From NCBI GenBank assembly GCA_938003545.1, contig CALKXY010000041.1:1-58270 (forward strand): a DNA stretch of 58,270 bases, read 5' to 3'. Shown in pieces: positions 51,805 through 58,270 of the stretch. A program made the translations under genes and the position numbers. The stretch's first letter is position 1. Every line of letters begins with the position of its first letter. The notes beneath the pieces are model-generated. The model was given only the letters and a program-made list of their open reading frames with translations, did not search any database and was not told the origin of the DNA. This DNA comes from an uncultured Caulobacterales bacterium (GTDB lineage: Bacteria > Pseudomonadota > Alphaproteobacteria > Caulobacterales > Maricaulaceae).

Positions 51805-53267
51805 TTCCACCACTTCTCAGGCTTCGCCGTAAACCCGGCCGCATCTTCCAATGCACTCGCGGCCTTAAAAACAGTCGCCTCATCCATCGCCCGTCCGATA
51901 ATCTGCAAGCCTAGCGGTAGCCCGTTCTTGTCCAATCCCGCAGGGACGGAAATCCCAGGCAAGCCAGCCAAGTTCGTCGTGACCGTGAAGATGTCGTTCA
52001 GATACATTTGCACGGGATCGTTGACCTTTCGGCCGACAGCGAAGGCTGCGCTTGGCGCGGTTGGCGTTAGGATTGCGTCGCAGCTTTCCCATGCGTTTTC
52101 GAAATCCTGCACGATACGTGTGCGGACTTTTTGCGCGCGCAGATAATAGGCGTCATAATACCCAGCGGACAGAACATAAGTCCCGATCATGATACGGCGG
52201 CGGACTTCATCGCCAAAGCCTTCGGTCCGTGTCAGCTCATATGTCTCGGTCAAGTCTTTGCCATCAACGCGCAGGCCATAACGCATACCGTCATAGCGCG
52301 CCAAGTTACTTGAGGCTTCAGCAGGGGCGACAACGTAATAGGCTGGCAGCGCATATTTCGTATGTGGCAGCGTGATTGGAACAATCTCCGCGCCCGCCGC
52401 TTTCATCCATGCAATGCCCTGATCCCATATCGTTTGAATTTCGGCAGGCATGCCGTCGATGGAATATTCTTTCGGAATACCAATCCGCATGCCTTTGACG
52501 GATTGACCACACGCGCCAACCCAATCGGGAACCTCGGCATTAATCGAGGTTGAATCTTTCGGATCATATCCCGCCATTGATTCCAGCAAGATCGCACTGT
52601 CCTTGACGGTCTTGGCAATCGGACCCGCTTGATCGAGCGAAGAGGCAAAAGCAACCGTGCCCCAACGCGAACAACGGCCATATGTTGGCTTAATCCCGAC
52701 CGTGCCCGTGAACGATGCAGGTTGGCGAATAGAGCCGCCTGTATCCGTCGCGGTCGCGCCGAGGCACAAGTCTGCGGCCACAGCCGAGGCCGAACCGCCA
52801 GAGGAGCCCCCCGGAACGAGGTCTTCGCCCTTACGCCAAGGGTTAATCACAGGACCAAAATACGACGTTTCATTCGAGCTACCCATAGCGAATTCATCGA
52901 GGTTCAGCTTGCCCAACATCACCATACCGTCGGCTTTCATATTCGCCGAAACGGTGGATTCATATGTCGGGGTGAAATCACCGAGGATTTTTGATCCCGC
53001 CGTTGTCTTCACACCTTCGGTGCAGAACAAATCTTTCACACCCAACGGCGCGCCTTCAAGTTTACCCACTGTACCTGATGCACGGCGCGCGTCAGAGGCT
53101 TTCGCGCCCTCCATCGCTTGTTCGAATGTCGTTGTAATGAAAGCATTCAAATCCGCGCCATCCATACAGGCGTCGATGTGAGCCTTCGTCAGCTCCTCAG
53201 AGGAAAAATCCCCTTTGGCCATACCGTCCAGCGCACCAGACAAGGTCATTTTTGTAAGATCGGACAT
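51801..53267 (-). CDS. gatA: Asp-tRNA(Asn)/Glu-tRNA(Gln) amidotransferase subunit A
   Basis: 488 residues, standard. Amidase-signature enzyme with the Ser-cisSer-Lys triad: Lys78 (GVKDLF), Ser155 ([10 protein letters not shown]) and the nucleophile Ser179 ([10 protein letters not shown]). It releases ammonia from glutamine for GatB. The gene begins 3 bp after gatC, and a small membrane-protein gene starts within its stop codon. Confidence 0.98.
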   Translation of the reverse strand: MSDLTKMTLSGALDGMAKGDFSSEELTKAHIDACMDGADLNAFITTTFEQAMEGAKASDARRASGTVGKLEGAPLGVKDLFCTEGVKTTAGSKILGDFTPTYESTVSANMKADGMVMLGKLNLDEFAMGSSNETSYFGPVINPWRKGEDLVPGGSSGGSASAVAADLCLGATATDTGGSIRQPASFTGTVGIKPTYGRCSRWGTVAFASSLDQAGPIAKTVKDSAILLESMAGYDPKDSTSINAEVPDWVGACGQSVKGMRIGIPKEYSIDGMPAEIQTIWDQGIAWMKAAGAEIVPITLPHTKYALPAYYVVAPAEASSNLARYDGMRYGLRVDGKDLTETYELTRTEGFGDEVRRRIMIGTYVLSAGYYDAYYLRAQKVRTRIVQDFENAWESCDAILTPTAPSAAFAVGRKVNDPVQMYLNDIFTVTTNLAGLPGISVPAGLDKNGLPLGLQIIGRAMDEATVFKAASALEDAAGFTAKPEKWWK

Positions 53268-53270
53268 CGT

Positions 53271-53573
53271 CTACTCCACTGACCTAGGTACAACAAAGAA
53301 GCCGTCATCAGACTTCGGTGCGTTTTTCAATACATCATCGCGTTTGCCACCGTCCGTGACTTTATCGGCGCGCAGCGGCGCGGCCATATCCACGGCAGAT
53401 GTCATGGGCTCTACGCCCTCAACATCGACTTCGCCGAGCTGTTCGATCCAGCCCAAAATACCGTTCAAATCTTCGGCAATCGGTTGCAAGCGGTCCGCCT
53501 CAACATGAAGCCTCGATAGTTTTGCGATTTTCTTGACGTCCTCTGCGGTGACGCCATTTTTGGGGTGAGCCAT
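53271..53573 (-). CDS. gatC: Asp-tRNA(Asn)/Glu-tRNA(Gln) amidotransferase subunit C
   Basis: 100 residues. VTAEDVKKIAKLSRLHVEAD at the N-terminus and ILGWIEQLGEVDVEGVEPMTSAVDMAAPLRADKV (about 40-73; V-x-P-M/T region) are the GatC belt signature. It stabilises the GatA-GatB interface. Opens the gatC-gatA run. Confidence 0.96.
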   Translation of the reverse strand: MAHPKNGVTAEDVKKIAKLSRLHVEADRLQPIAEDLNGILGWIEQLGEVDVEGVEPMTSAVDMAAPLRADKVTDGGKRDDVLKNAPKSDDGFFVVPRSVE

Positions 53574-53744
53574 GTGTCTGGTCCTTTAGTCTGAAGGGCG
53601 CGGTTAGCAGGCACAAAAAACAGGCGCAAGAGATTGTGAGATTTGCAGGTCTTGTATCGCAGTTCCGCCCGCTTTAGGGCGCGGGGGCAGAAAAGGCGGC
53701 AATGTGTCGCGCGATCTATGCAAATCTGGACACGCCGGCATAAA

Positions 53745-54329
53745 ATGACCCTTCATCTTCCCCCTAATGCGCCCAAATTTGGCGGCGCTATTTCACGCGC
53801 ATTTGGGCGGTTTCTCCTGCGCCTTGTCGGTATGAAACTCGGCGGCACGATTCCTGATGTCCCTAAGGTGATTTTATTGGGCACACCTCATACATCCAAT
53901 TGGGACCTCATTTTGGCGATGGGTATGAAATATGCGCTGGGCCTGAATTACAGTTGGATGATGAAGAAAGAGGCCTTTTTCTTCCCTTTCGCGGGTATGT
54001 TTAAATCCATGGGCGGCATTCCGATTGACCGCAAAGCCGCCAAAGACGTTGTCGGACAAATGGGCGATTGGTTTGACGCCAATGAAAAAGCCTGGATCGG
54101 CATCACCCCCGAAGGCACGCGCACCAAAGTCGATACCTATAAAAAAGGCTATCTGCGCATCGCCTATGCGACGGGTGTTCCCGTCTTTGTTGTCGGCGTG
54201 AATTCAGAGACTAAAACGCTCGTATTTGATCAATTTATGGATCTCACCGGAGATATTAACGTTGATAATGCCCGTATTCGCGATTTCGTGCGTAGTCACT
54301 ATACAGGGTTGAAACCTGAAAACAGCTAA
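53745..54329 (+). CDS. PlsC-like acyltransferase, paralogue 1
   Basis: 194 residues from the ATG at 53745 (MTLHLPP); the frame is open further upstream to 53643, but that stretch is very basic and unlike the paralogues. Acyltransferase motif I is HTSNWD (H-x4-D, about residue 49), motif III EGTR (about 124), with a hydrophobic segment SRAFGRFLLRLVG. The family (1-acylglycerol-3-phosphate acyltransferase-like) transfers acyl chains to lysophospholipids or related lipids at the membrane. First of three tandem paralogues, each with the MMKKEA/IKKEW, GGIPIDR and PEGTR signatures. Confidence 0.82.
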   Translation: MTLHLPPNAPKFGGAISRAFGRFLLRLVGMKLGGTIPDVPKVILLGTPHTSNWDLILAMGMKYALGLNYSWMMKKEAFFFPFAGMFKSMGGIPIDRKAAKDVVGQMGDWFDANEKAWIGITPEGTRTKVDTYKKGYLRIAYATGVPVFVVGVNSETKTLVFDQFMDLTGDINVDNARIRDFVRSHYTGLKPENS

Positions 54330-54376
54330 GTCTCTCGAATCGCTTGCCGATTGGGAGGCGAGAGGGGGAAATAGCG

Positions 54377-54970
54377 TTGAAATATGAGAACGAGCATGTT
54401 GGCCCAAATGTACCGCGCATGGGCAATGCCCTCACGCGCTGGATTGGAGACATGATCCTTAAGGCTATGGGGTGGACGCTGGTTGGGAAACTCCCGAACC
54501 TGAAGAAAGCCATTATTATCGGTGGCCCGCATACCTCCAATTGGGATTTATTTTTAGCCATGGGGTCAATGCTCTCTGTTGGTCTCAAATTTTCTTGGAT
54601 GATGAAAAAAGAAGCCTTTATCTGGCCGCTTGGCGGGTTGTGGAAATCCCTCGGCGGCATTCCGATTGATCGCGGCGCGAAAATTGACGTCATAGGGCAA
54701 GTCAAAAACTGGTTCGAAGTCCACGACTCTGTCTGGCTGGGCATAACACCCGAAGGGACGCGATCCAAAGTCGACGCCTATAAGACAGGTTACCTGCGCA
54801 TCGCCAAAGCCATTGAAGTCCCGCTCTTTATCGTTGGCATAGACAGCGTGAACAAACGGGTCGTGTTAGATCGGGTGTGGCATCCAGACGGCGATATTCA
54901 GACGGAGAACGCCGCGATCAAAAACTACGTAGATTCGACCTACCGAGGCATACGACACGGCAACGCCTAA
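54377..54970 (+). CDS. PlsC-like acyltransferase, paralogue 2
   Basis: 197 residues from a TTG at 54377, preferred because a GAGGGGG Shine-Dalgarno lies about 10 nt upstream and the product LKYENEHVG then aligns with the ATG start of paralogue 3 (MKYDNPHMS). HTSNWD motif, GGIPIDR and PEGTRSKVDAYKTGYLRIA present. Tandem copy of the genes on both sides; conserved spacing of about 50-100 bp suggests one transcript. Confidence 0.82.
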   Translation: MKYENEHVGPNVPRMGNALTRWIGDMILKAMGWTLVGKLPNLKKAIIIGGPHTSNWDLFLAMGSMLSVGLKFSWMMKKEAFIWPLGGLWKSLGGIPIDRGAKIDVIGQVKNWFEVHDSVWLGITPEGTRSKVDAYKTGYLRIAKAIEVPLFIVGIDSVNKRVVLDRVWHPDGDIQTENAAIKNYVDSTYRGIRHGNA

Positions 54971-55069
54971 ATCAGACCGCATCAAATTTGAGCCGCCCGC
55001 ATGCAAAAGCCCTTCTTTTCAAATCCGATAAATTCGGTATGAAGCGATTTCTTTTGATGGGTTAGGGCT

Positions 55070-55669
55070 ATGAAATACGACAATCCGCACATGTCATCGC
55101 ACAGCCCGCGCATGGGCAACGCCTTTACGCGCGGCTTTGGCTCTTTCATGTTGAAACTGACGGGTTGGGAGCTGAAAGGCACGATGCCCGATGTCGGTAA
55201 ATTCGTAATCATCGGCGTTCCCCACACCTCGAATTGGGACGGCATCAGTGCCTCTCTCGCCATGTTGGCTAGCGGCTTCAAATATACATTTCTGATCAAG
55301 AAAGAATGGTTCTTCTGGCCAATGGGGCCTTTGCTTCGTGCGATTGGCGGCTATCCCGTTGATCGCGGACGCGGCGGCAAAGCCGTTGTTGAGCAGCTGA
55401 CCACATTCATCAAAGACACCGACAAAGTGTGTATCGGATTTCCACCTGAGGGCACACGGTCCAAGGTTTCAAAATATAAGACAGGGTTTCTACGCGTCGC
55501 CTATGCCGCCGATGTTCCCGTCTTTATCTGCGCTTTTGATGGCCCGAATAAACATGTCGTGCTGGATCGCTTGTTTCCGTTAACGGGCGATATGGATGTC
55601 GATGCAAAAGCCATCAAAGCCTATGTCGATGAAAACTGGACAGGCGTGCATCCCGAGCGGCAAAAATAA
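55070..55669 (+). CDS. PlsC-like acyltransferase, paralogue 3
   Basis: 199 residues, ATG start. HTSNWD (motif I), GGYPVDRGRGGKAVVEQL, PPEGTRSKVSKYKTGFLRVAYAADVPVF. The key His/Asp and EGTR residues are kept, so all three paralogues could be active, with substrate differences likely in the variable middle parts. The triplication gives the cell three near-redundant lipid acyltransferases. Confidence 0.82.
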   Translation: MKYDNPHMSSHSPRMGNAFTRGFGSFMLKLTGWELKGTMPDVGKFVIIGVPHTSNWDGISASLAMLASGFKYTFLIKKEWFFWPMGPLLRAIGGYPVDRGRGGKAVVEQLTTFIKDTDKVCIGFPPEGTRSKVSKYKTGFLRVAYAADVPVFICAFDGPNKHVVLDRLFPLTGDMDVDAKAIKAYVDENWTGVHPERQK

Positions 55670-55712
55670 GCCTGAATTTGAAGCCAGTAGAGTTTGGCGT
55701 TAGGCCCATATT

Positions 55713-56294
55713 GTGAACACACCAACGCATACCTTACTGGCCCTCGCCGCGCTGTCAAAACCCGGAGACCGCAAGCGTAATTTTGCCGTTCTTTTCGGTT
55801 CACTCTTGCCTGATCTCGCGATTTTTCTTTGGGCTCCATATCAATCACTGTTCAATGGCGTGTCGGGCGAAGAGATGTGGCGAGAGCTCTATTTTCAAGC
55901 CCCGATGCAAAATTTGATCGCGTGGTTTAATTCTGTCCCGATCTATGCCGCATTGGCCATACTTGGCTTTACGATGCGGTCAAAAACATGGGGCAAGCTG
56001 TTGCTGGTCCTCGCCCTCGCTGCGCTTATCCATATGGCTACAGACCTGCCCGTTCACGCGGAAGATGCTTATCGTCACTTTTGGCCCCTGACAGATTGGC
56101 GCTTTTTCAGCCCGCTATCATATTGGGACGGCAATCATCACGCGCGATGGGTTAGCCTCGTTGAAATTGGGCTCGCGGCAGGCTGCATCGCCCTTCTCTG
56201 GCGCAGATTTGATCGGCGCTGGGTGAAAGTCATCCTCTCCCTCCTTACACTCTTTTACATACTCCTGCTGGTCGTCCTCGTTTTTCTACGTTAG
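55713..56294 (+). CDS. YdjM/DUF457-like membrane protein (putative metal-dependent hydrolase)
   Basis: 193 residues, GTG start. Histidine pattern of the family: NTPTHTLLALA at the N-terminus, GSLLPDLAIFL near 29-39, HMATDLPVHAEDAYRHFWPL near 106-125 and YWDGNHH near 136-142. Helices near 70-85, 92-106, 148-163 and 173-191. DUF457/YdjM proteins are inner-membrane proteins of unknown function predicted to bind metal through these His/Asp residues. It starts 43 bp after the last acyltransferase and 9 bp before ruvX, so all may be one operon. Confidence 0.72.
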   Translation: MNTPTHTLLALAALSKPGDRKRNFAVLFGSLLPDLAIFLWAPYQSLFNGVSGEEMWRELYFQAPMQNLIAWFNSVPIYAALAILGFTMRSKTWGKLLLVLALAALIHMATDLPVHAEDAYRHFWPLTDWRFFSPLSYWDGNHHARWVSLVEIGLAAGCIALLWRRFDRRWVKVILSLLTLFYILLLVVLVFLR

Positions 56295-56303
56295 GGGCGC
56301 GCC

Positions 56304-56756
56304 ATGCCTATTCAAACCATAGATGATTTTGCTGCAACCACAGGCCCTCTGCTTGGCCTCGACCCCGGCACAAAAACGCTGGGCCTTGCGATTTCAGATC
56401 GCACACGCCTCATCGCAACGCCGCTCATAACGATACGGCGTAAGAAGTTCACGCCTGACGCGGCGGAGCTTTTAGACATCTACGACAAAAACGAAGCCGT
56501 CGGCCTGATTATCGGCCTGCCTATGAATATGAATGGTTCGGCGGGACCGCGCGTGCAATCCGTCAAGGATTTTGCCAACAACCTCATGAACATCCGCGAT
56601 CTACCTATTTTATTCTGGGACGAACGCCTTTCCACCATGGCCGTCACACGCGGTATGTTGGAGGCGGATATGAGCCGAAAAAAACGCGCAGAAAACGTCG
56701 ACAAACTTGCGGCGGGTTATATTTTACAAGGCGTTCTGGACCGTCTGCGGAATTAG
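56304..56756 (+). CDS. ruvX: Holliday junction resolvase RuvX-like (YqgF)
   Basis: 150 residues. RNase H-like fold: LLGLDPGTKTLGLAISD near 16-32 (catalytic Asp20), GLIIGLPMNMNGSAGPR near 66-82 and FWDERLSTMAVTRGML near 104-119 (conserved DERLST), then RAENVDKLAAGYILQ. YqgF/RuvX is also involved in 16S rRNA 5' maturation. Ends 26 bp before the convergent methyltransferase gene. Confidence 0.95.
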   Translation: MPIQTIDDFAATTGPLLGLDPGTKTLGLAISDRTRLIATPLITIRRKKFTPDAAELLDIYDKNEAVGLIIGLPMNMNGSAGPRVQSVKDFANNLMNIRDLPILFWDERLSTMAVTRGMLEADMSRKKRAENVDKLAAGYILQGVLDRLRN

Positions 56757-56781
56757 ATTAAGCCGCAACGACACGGACGCC

Positions 56782-57912
56782 CTATAACGCATCCGTTTGA
56801 TATATTCGAATCTTCAATCCGCCATGCGGAATGGGCGCGCTGGGCGGCTTCCAAGGTAACTTTGTTGCCTCAGCGAGGGATGGTTCTGTGGTGATCATCC
56901 CCACGCGCCAGCCAGTAAATTGCGCGCGCATAACATCGCCAAAATTCTGATAGAGCGAAAACAGCTCCTTCTTATTCCCGATCCGCGCGCCATAGGGCGG
57001 ATTCACAATAACCAGCCCCGGCGGACCATCAGGCGCCGATAGCTGCGATATAGGCGTCATTGTAAATTGACAGGCCGCATCAACGCCCGCCCGTTTGGCA
57101 TTATCCTTCGCAAAGCCGATGACTTGCTTCTGCCGATCAGAACCATAAAAATGCGTCGCAGGCTCACGCGTAAACCAGTCGTCTTTCATCGTCGTCACCG
57201 CCGCCGCGTCATAACTGACGAGTTTTTCAAAAGCGAAACTTCGGTCGCGACCTGCCATAAAGTTCCCAGCCATTTCTGCGGCTTCAATCGGAAAAGTGCC
57301 TGACCCGCACATTGGGTCCAGCAAGGGTTCTTTGCGCTTAAACCCGCAGGCCCGCAGCGTCATGGCTGCAATTGTCTCGCGAAGCGGCGCTTTGCCCAAA
57401 GCGAGTTTATGACCGCGTTTGTGAAGCGCCGTGCCGGATGTCTCGAGCGATATAATCACAAGGTTTCTTGCGATACGTACTTTTACCAACACATCTGTAT
57501 TTTCGATAGAACTCGCAATCCTCGCACCAAATTCTTCGTGAATAGCCTGTTCAATCCGCTGTTCTGCTGCCCCGCCGTGATAGATTTCACTTTTCTTATT
57601 CGTACTCACCTCAACTTTTACGGTGTGGCCTGGCGCGATATAATTTCCCCATGGAAATTGGCGCGCGCGTTTATCCAATTGTGCCAGATGCAACGCGCGA
57701 AATTCTCCAATACGCGCGAGGACTTTGGACGCTCCGCGCAAAACTAAATTCGCGCGCCACACATCTTTCCAACCGCCTTGAATAAGAACGCCACCCGAAA
57801 TGACTTTGGGTTTACGGAAGCCTTGTTCGCAGACTTCGGCATAAAGATAGTCCTCCAGCCCTGGTAAAGTTACGAGGAAGATTTCGAAATCAATTTGGGA
57901 AGTATCGGTCAT
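56782..57912 (-). CDS. THUMP-domain RNA methyltransferase (RlmL N-terminal half type)
   Basis: 376 residues from the ATG at 57912 (MTDTSQID); the frame is open to 57981 but the longer N-terminus runs towards repeat D and has no homology. N-terminal ferredoxin-like plus THUMP domains (about 1-165; FLVTLPGLEDYLYAE, VDVLVKVRIARNLVIISLE-type), then a Rossmann methyltransferase with LDPMCGSGTFPIEAAEMAGNF near 192-212 (SAM site) and IVNPPYGARIG near 300-310 (N6/N2-methylating NPPY motif). Probably methylates guanosine N2 in 23S rRNA or tRNA. Confidence 0.9.
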   Translation of the reverse strand: MTDTSQIDFEIFLVTLPGLEDYLYAEVCEQGFRKPKVISGGVLIQGGWKDVWRANLVLRGASKVLARIGEFRALHLAQLDKRARQFPWGNYIAPGHTVKVEVSTNKKSEIYHGGAAEQRIEQAIHEEFGARIASSIENTDVLVKVRIARNLVIISLETSGTALHKRGHKLALGKAPLRETIAAMTLRACGFKRKEPLLDPMCGSGTFPIEAAEMAGNFMAGRDRSFAFEKLVSYDAAAVTTMKDDWFTREPATHFYGSDRQKQVIGFAKDNAKRAGVDAACQFTMTPISQLSAPDGPPGLVIVNPPYGARIGNKKELFSLYQNFGDVMRAQFTGWRVGMITTEPSLAEATKLPWKPPSAPIPHGGLKIRIYQTDAL

Positions 57913-58270
57913 ATTGAGCGCGCCTATCATGCCTATGCACAGGGCGCACGTCGTGAATGCGGCTCTCTCATCCCCGTTCACCCCCGCTCACCCCAGCCTG
58001 CGCTGGGATGGACGGAAGATTAGTGTTTGAAATTTTAATCCTTGTTTTCGAAAAATAATAATCATTCCACTTCAATTGCTTGCAACAAAATTCAAGAGAA
58101 TGATCCTTGGTCCCCAAAGCTGTGTCACACTACACAGGTTCTTTCGGACACGGGACAGGTGAGACGTCGCTTACTGGTATCGAAAGACGGTGGGGTTGAG
58201 CGTCTGACTGTGTATTTCGCTAATGCGAATTGCACGAGACAAGTTAGAGTGTGCCGGACCTTTTGCGGTG
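57913..58270. other. 358-bp region at the right edge without a gene
   Basis: Contains palindromic repeat D, an A+T-rich stretch with a partial Fur-box-like sequence around 58051-58069, and then 150 bp with no reading frame that I can support. It may be the upstream region of a gene beyond the window. Confidence 0.5.
57985..58015 (-). repeat. Palindromic repeat D (diverged copy)
   Basis: On the minus strand: CCGTCC, ATCCCAGC-GCAG-GCTGGGGT, GAGCG. The arms have one mismatch and the CCAGA tail has changed to GAGCG. Fourth copy of the family found beside gat, 6.4 kb from C. Confidence 0.7.

Noticed and set aside
53643..53744. Longer N-terminus for acyltransferase paralogue 1
   Set aside because: The extra 34 codons are Arg-rich, do not align with the other two paralogues and overlap the promoter region of the divergent gatC gene.

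Overview
The window looks like a chromosomal segment from a dimorphic or prosthecate marine alphaproteobacterium of the Maricaulales/Hyphomonadaceae-Robiginitomaculaceae kind. This rests on protein character and gene order: a Caulobacter-type holdfast polysaccharide cluster in the order initiating transferase, flippase, glycosyltransferase, deacetylase; an alphaproteobacterial MoxR-DUF58-BatA/DUF4159 cluster next to CCA-transferase, NUDIX and DUF1285 genes; an Entner-Doudoroff operon; and alphaproteobacterial 31-bp palindromic repeats. No phage, plasmid replication or CRISPR signature was seen. Genes are tightly packed, mostly in operons joined by 4-bp ATGA or GTGA overlaps.

Layout. 0-2.4 kb: small membrane protein, GNAT acetyltransferase, ychF. 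2.4-6.4 kb: three secreted proteins, two of them tandem paralogues with a proprotein-convertase P-domain and DUF11 modules. 6.4-10.1 kb (minus): DUF1285, NUDIX hydrolase, CCA-adding enzyme, glutathione transferase, apt. 10.2-16.8 kb (plus): MoxR, DUF58, DUF4159/BatA-like and a VWA-like membrane protein, an envelope AAA+ chaperone system. 16.9-20 kb: a lipoprotein, exported proteins, queE-queC. 20-23.8 kb: recQ and an ABC exporter, divergent. 23.9-29.2 kb: zwf-pgl-edd with a LacI-family gene upstream and a twin palindrome in front of zwf. 29.2-31 kb: a lone phoU behind a four-unit PHO-box-like array, and a PepSY-type membrane protein. 31-37.2 kb: molybdenum cofactor genes (moaC, moaB, moaE, moaD, moaA, MocA-type transferase, XdhC, divergent moeA) plus a TauE/SafE permease; then tRNA-Ser(GCU). 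37.6-47.8 kb: the holdfast-type polysaccharide locus (hfsE, F, G, H, a second GT2, polymerase, Wzz-like HfsA, Wza-like HfsD). 47.8-53.6 kb (minus): Sel1-like gene, nitroreductase, and gatC-gatA-gatB interrupted by a GIY-YIG nuclease cassette bounded by palindromic repeats, with three small membrane-protein genes coupled to it. 53.7-58 kb: three tandem PlsC-like acyltransferases, a DUF457-like membrane protein, ruvX and a THUMP RNA methyltransferase.

The most interesting points are (i) the GIY-YIG gene set between inverted REP-like palindromes inside the gat operon, with the gene's 3' end encoded by one palindrome, an architecture like a REP/RAYT unit but with a different nuclease; (ii) a holdfast locus with no adjacent hfsB, whose HfsA has a 190-residue tyrosine-rich cytoplasmic tail ending in a motif that recurs, with 25/30 DNA identity, in the N-terminus of the exporter HfsD; (iii) regulatory DNA: twin zwf operators, a PHO-box array at phoU, helically phased GTTAAAC repeats, and an intrinsic terminator embedded in the coding region of queE. 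All functional assignments come from reading motifs and gene context; no database search was possible.
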